Shown here one piece after another: positions 5,279 to 6,759 of a DNA stretch of 6,759 nt. Position numbers and translations under genes: made by a program. The notes beneath the pieces are model-generated. The model was not told the DNA's origin. It did no database searches and saw nothing but the letters and a program-made list of their open reading frames with translations. Position 1 is the first letter of the stretch. Every line of letters begins with the position of its first letter. The DNA comes from Lentihominibacter excrementipullorum (GTDB lineage Bacteria > Bacillota > Clostridia > Peptostreptococcales > Anaerovoracaceae): contig DVOB01000025.1 of NCBI GenBank assembly GCA_018713975.1, positions 1 to 6,759 of the forward strand, read 5' to 3'.

Positions 5279-5311
5279 GTCCTCGAAGAGGAGAAGAGGA
5301 AGTTGCGGTAT

Positions 5312-6759
5312 TCAAACTTTGTCTATCAAGATCAGTTCGGCGCCGATGCCCTCGAATATGGTCCTCACGCTGAGAGCGTCGGAGCTTATATAACTGCCTG
5401 TACTTATATTCCCTTCCGATGTCAGCTTGTTTATCAGATTTTCCCGAACGCTCTCCCTGGCGCCGGAATCCGCCTCGTGGACGATCTTAGCCAGAAAGCT
5501 TTCCTTCCCCAGTCGATATCGAATTATCCTGAAGGTCCCTGAAAGTCCCGTACATCTTACCAGAAATTCCATCTCGTTTTCATAATTCCTCACTATCCTG
5601 AGAAGGTCGTCCCGGTTGAGGATCTTTCTCAGATTTCGTCCCGTATTCTCATCGAAGTTATACATCAATATGCTGAGGCTGTCCAAAGCTCCCGGATATT
5701 TGCACTTAGTAGAGACGATGTAGTTTTCGCCTGAGGAAATGATGTTCTCCTGCATTTCCATCATCTTCCTGTAAGGCTCGGCCAATACTTTATTGACATC
5801 TCTTTCCATTATTTCCGACATTACAGGCGGCTCGCTTTCCACTTCCGCATAGTCATCATAGATATCTATATCGATGATGACAGGCTTGGCCTTGAACTTG
5901 TCCGCATAATCGGCATAGATCCCCTTCACCTGTTTTCTTATGGCGCTCTCTATCTGAGCCGGGGTCGCCAGCTTATACTTCGCCTCTATATCGCGGCTTA
6001 TTATTTTTCCTATATACTTCTTCCTGTATTCCAGTGGATGCATACCGAACCAGTGCTCAAAATGCTTGATATAGTACCTGACAGCGGAAAATCCGGTTTC
6101 TTCCGCGATGGCTCCTATCTTCTTGTTGGTTCCAAGCAGCAGCCGTTCCGACTCCTCGACCCGGATGTAGCTCAACAGATCCTGGAAGCTGAGGCCGGTC
6201 GCCTCCTTTATTATATGCGAAAGGTAGTATATACTCAGGTGCTCTCTGTCGGCTATCTCGCTCAGGGTCAGCTTTCTGGTATAGTTATCGTACATGTAGT
6301 CAGTTATCCTGTTGAGCCTTCCTGCCAGGATTTTATTTCCCTTGTTCTTCATCTCGTTCTTGAAACGACCGTTTTCCATGACGAAATACTGGAAGTCCGA
6401 CAGAAGGCAGGCTATCAGATTATGAGTGCTCTCTATGACCTTATGCTCATATCCGTATCCTTTCTGGATGATCTCCATCATGATCTTTGCCAGGAGGTTT
6501 CTCAGCACCTCCAGACTTTCATCGCTGTCATCCTCCACATCAGTGACAAAGAAATTATTCTTCAGACTATCGTAATACCTGGAAAAATACGTGAGATCCA
6601 TCTGAAACATCATCACCAGATTGTCCTCGTCGGTCCTCTGGAAACTATGCATTTCCCTGTCATTCAGAATGAAAATATCGCCTTGCTTGAGATTATAGGT
6701 ATAATATCCGTTCCGAAGGATGACGCTTCCTTCCAGAACATACACAACTTCCATATCGT
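5312..6759 (-). CDS. AraC-family transcriptional regulator with long C-terminal extension (5' end outside window)
   Basis: The frame is open to the window edge. The first methionine (6752-6754) starts inside a cupin strand (DMEVVYVLEGSV), so it is very likely internal and the true start lies beyond 6759. Residues below count from that methionine. Residues 1-50 are the end of a cupin sensor domain (GDIFILNDREMHSF). Residues 148-247 are a complete double helix-turn-helix AraC DNA-binding domain, with LTLSEIADREHLSIYYLSHI and the second motif IGAIAEETGFSAVRYYIKHF, ending HPLEYRKKY. AraC proteins usually stop here, but this one continues 233 residues. SILMYNFDEN (361-370), GTFRIIRYRLGKESFLAK (406-423) and the ending AELILIDKV resemble the C-terminal beta-sandwich of AraC-GH39-type fusions, without a recognisable glycosidase barrel. 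That comparison is from memory. It may sense a sugar or other ligand; the target genes are unknown. No canonical terminator follows. Confidence 0.9.
   Translation of the reverse strand, partial: DMEVVYVLEGSVILRNGYYTYNLKQGDIFILNDREMHSFQRTDEDNLVMMFQMDLTYFSRYYDSLKNNFFVTDVEDDSDESLEVLRNLLAKIMMEIIQKGYGYEHKVIESTHNLIACLLSDFQYFVMENGRFKNEMKNKGNKILAGRLNRITDYMYDNYTRKLTLSEIADREHLSIYYLSHIIKEATGLSFQDLLSYIRVEESERLLLGTNKKIGAIAEETGFSAVRYYIKHFEHWFGMHPLEYRKKYIGKIISRDIEAKYKLATPAQIESAIRKQVKGIYADYADKFKAKPVIIDIDIYDDYAEVESEPPVMSEIMERDVNKVLAEPYRKMMEMQENIISSGENYIVSTKCKYPGALDSLSILMYNFDENTGRNLRKILNRDDLLRIVRNYENEMEFLVRCTGLSGTFRIIRYRLGKESFLAKIVHEADSGARESVRENLINKLTSEGNISTGSYISSDALSVRTIFEGIGAELILIDKV

Larger units (their letters stand above)
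5013..5310. repeat. Mosaic repeat region of direct repeats and tri-loop hairpins
   Basis: This region fills most of the gap between the AraC-type gene and the saccharopine dehydrogenase-like gene. GTTGCGGT occurs at 5013, 5100 and 5302; the first two copies extend to GTTGCGGTTTTAC. A 27-base block around AAATTCCCAAAGGGAATTT is identical at 5030-5056 and 5115-5141. Six hairpins have three-base loops. Loop AAA: 5022-5056, 5110-5141 (two-base bulge), 5171-5202 (14-bp stem, one bulge) and 5220-5236. Loop ATT: AGCG/CGCT at 5149-5159. Loop GAA: TCCTC/GAGGA at 5280-5292. No canonical T-run follows them on the minus strand, so they are not ordinary terminators. No coding frame was judged real here. 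Its origin is unknown; it resembles dispersed intergenic repeats of clostridia. Confidence 0.7.

Noticed and set aside
5013..5310. CRISPR array
   Set aside because: Repeat units are irregular in length and spacing, there are no unique spacers of even size, and no cas genes are present.
5013..5310. Insertion sequence or classical MITE
   Set aside because: The outermost repeats (GTTGCGGT) are direct, not inverted, and no target-site duplication or transposase remnant was seen.

Overview
The window looks like an accessory stretch of a low- to mid-GC anaerobic Firmicute, probably of the Clostridia/Eubacteriales and perhaps near the Anaerovoracaceae/Mogibacterium group. The assignment rests on strong GGAGG-type ribosome binding sites, a surface protein ending in a TGDD-type sorting signal followed by RRKK, small cysteine-rich flavoproteins, and an AraC-type regulator of clostridial style. 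It is an inference from protein style; no search was run.

Layout from left to right. The end of a plus-strand gene, probably a LysR-type regulator (1-113), converges on a block of five minus-strand genes. A long nested stem-loop (134-216) serves as a two-way terminator between them. Minus-strand genes follow: a small FMN/iron-sulfur-type flavoprotein (223-735) with its own sigma-A-like promoter; a flavodoxin-fold protein (944-1474); a secreted, wall-anchored beta-helix protein (1709-3169) with a terminator behind it and a complex promoter region ahead of it; a saccharopine dehydrogenase-family oxidoreductase (3606-4892) with an excellent terminator; and a 5'-truncated AraC-family regulator with an unusual 233-residue C-terminal extension (5312 to the window edge).

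Two long intergenic regions carry structure that genes do not explain. The region 3170-3605 holds a promoter with tandem repeats and an upstream dyad, then six alternating TGCACC/GGTGCA half-sites with a nested palindrome. The region 4893-5311 is filled by a mosaic of direct repeats and six short hairpins with three-base loops, four of them AAA.

Working together: the genes share a strand, but terminators, promoters and long gaps suggest mostly separate transcripts. The two small flavoproteins are the only functionally related pair (redox). The saccharopine dehydrogenase-like gene has very restricted codon use (all 14 arginines are AGA), which points to high expression. No complete new defence or mobile system is visible; the best leads are the two repeat regions and the AraC protein's C-terminal extension.
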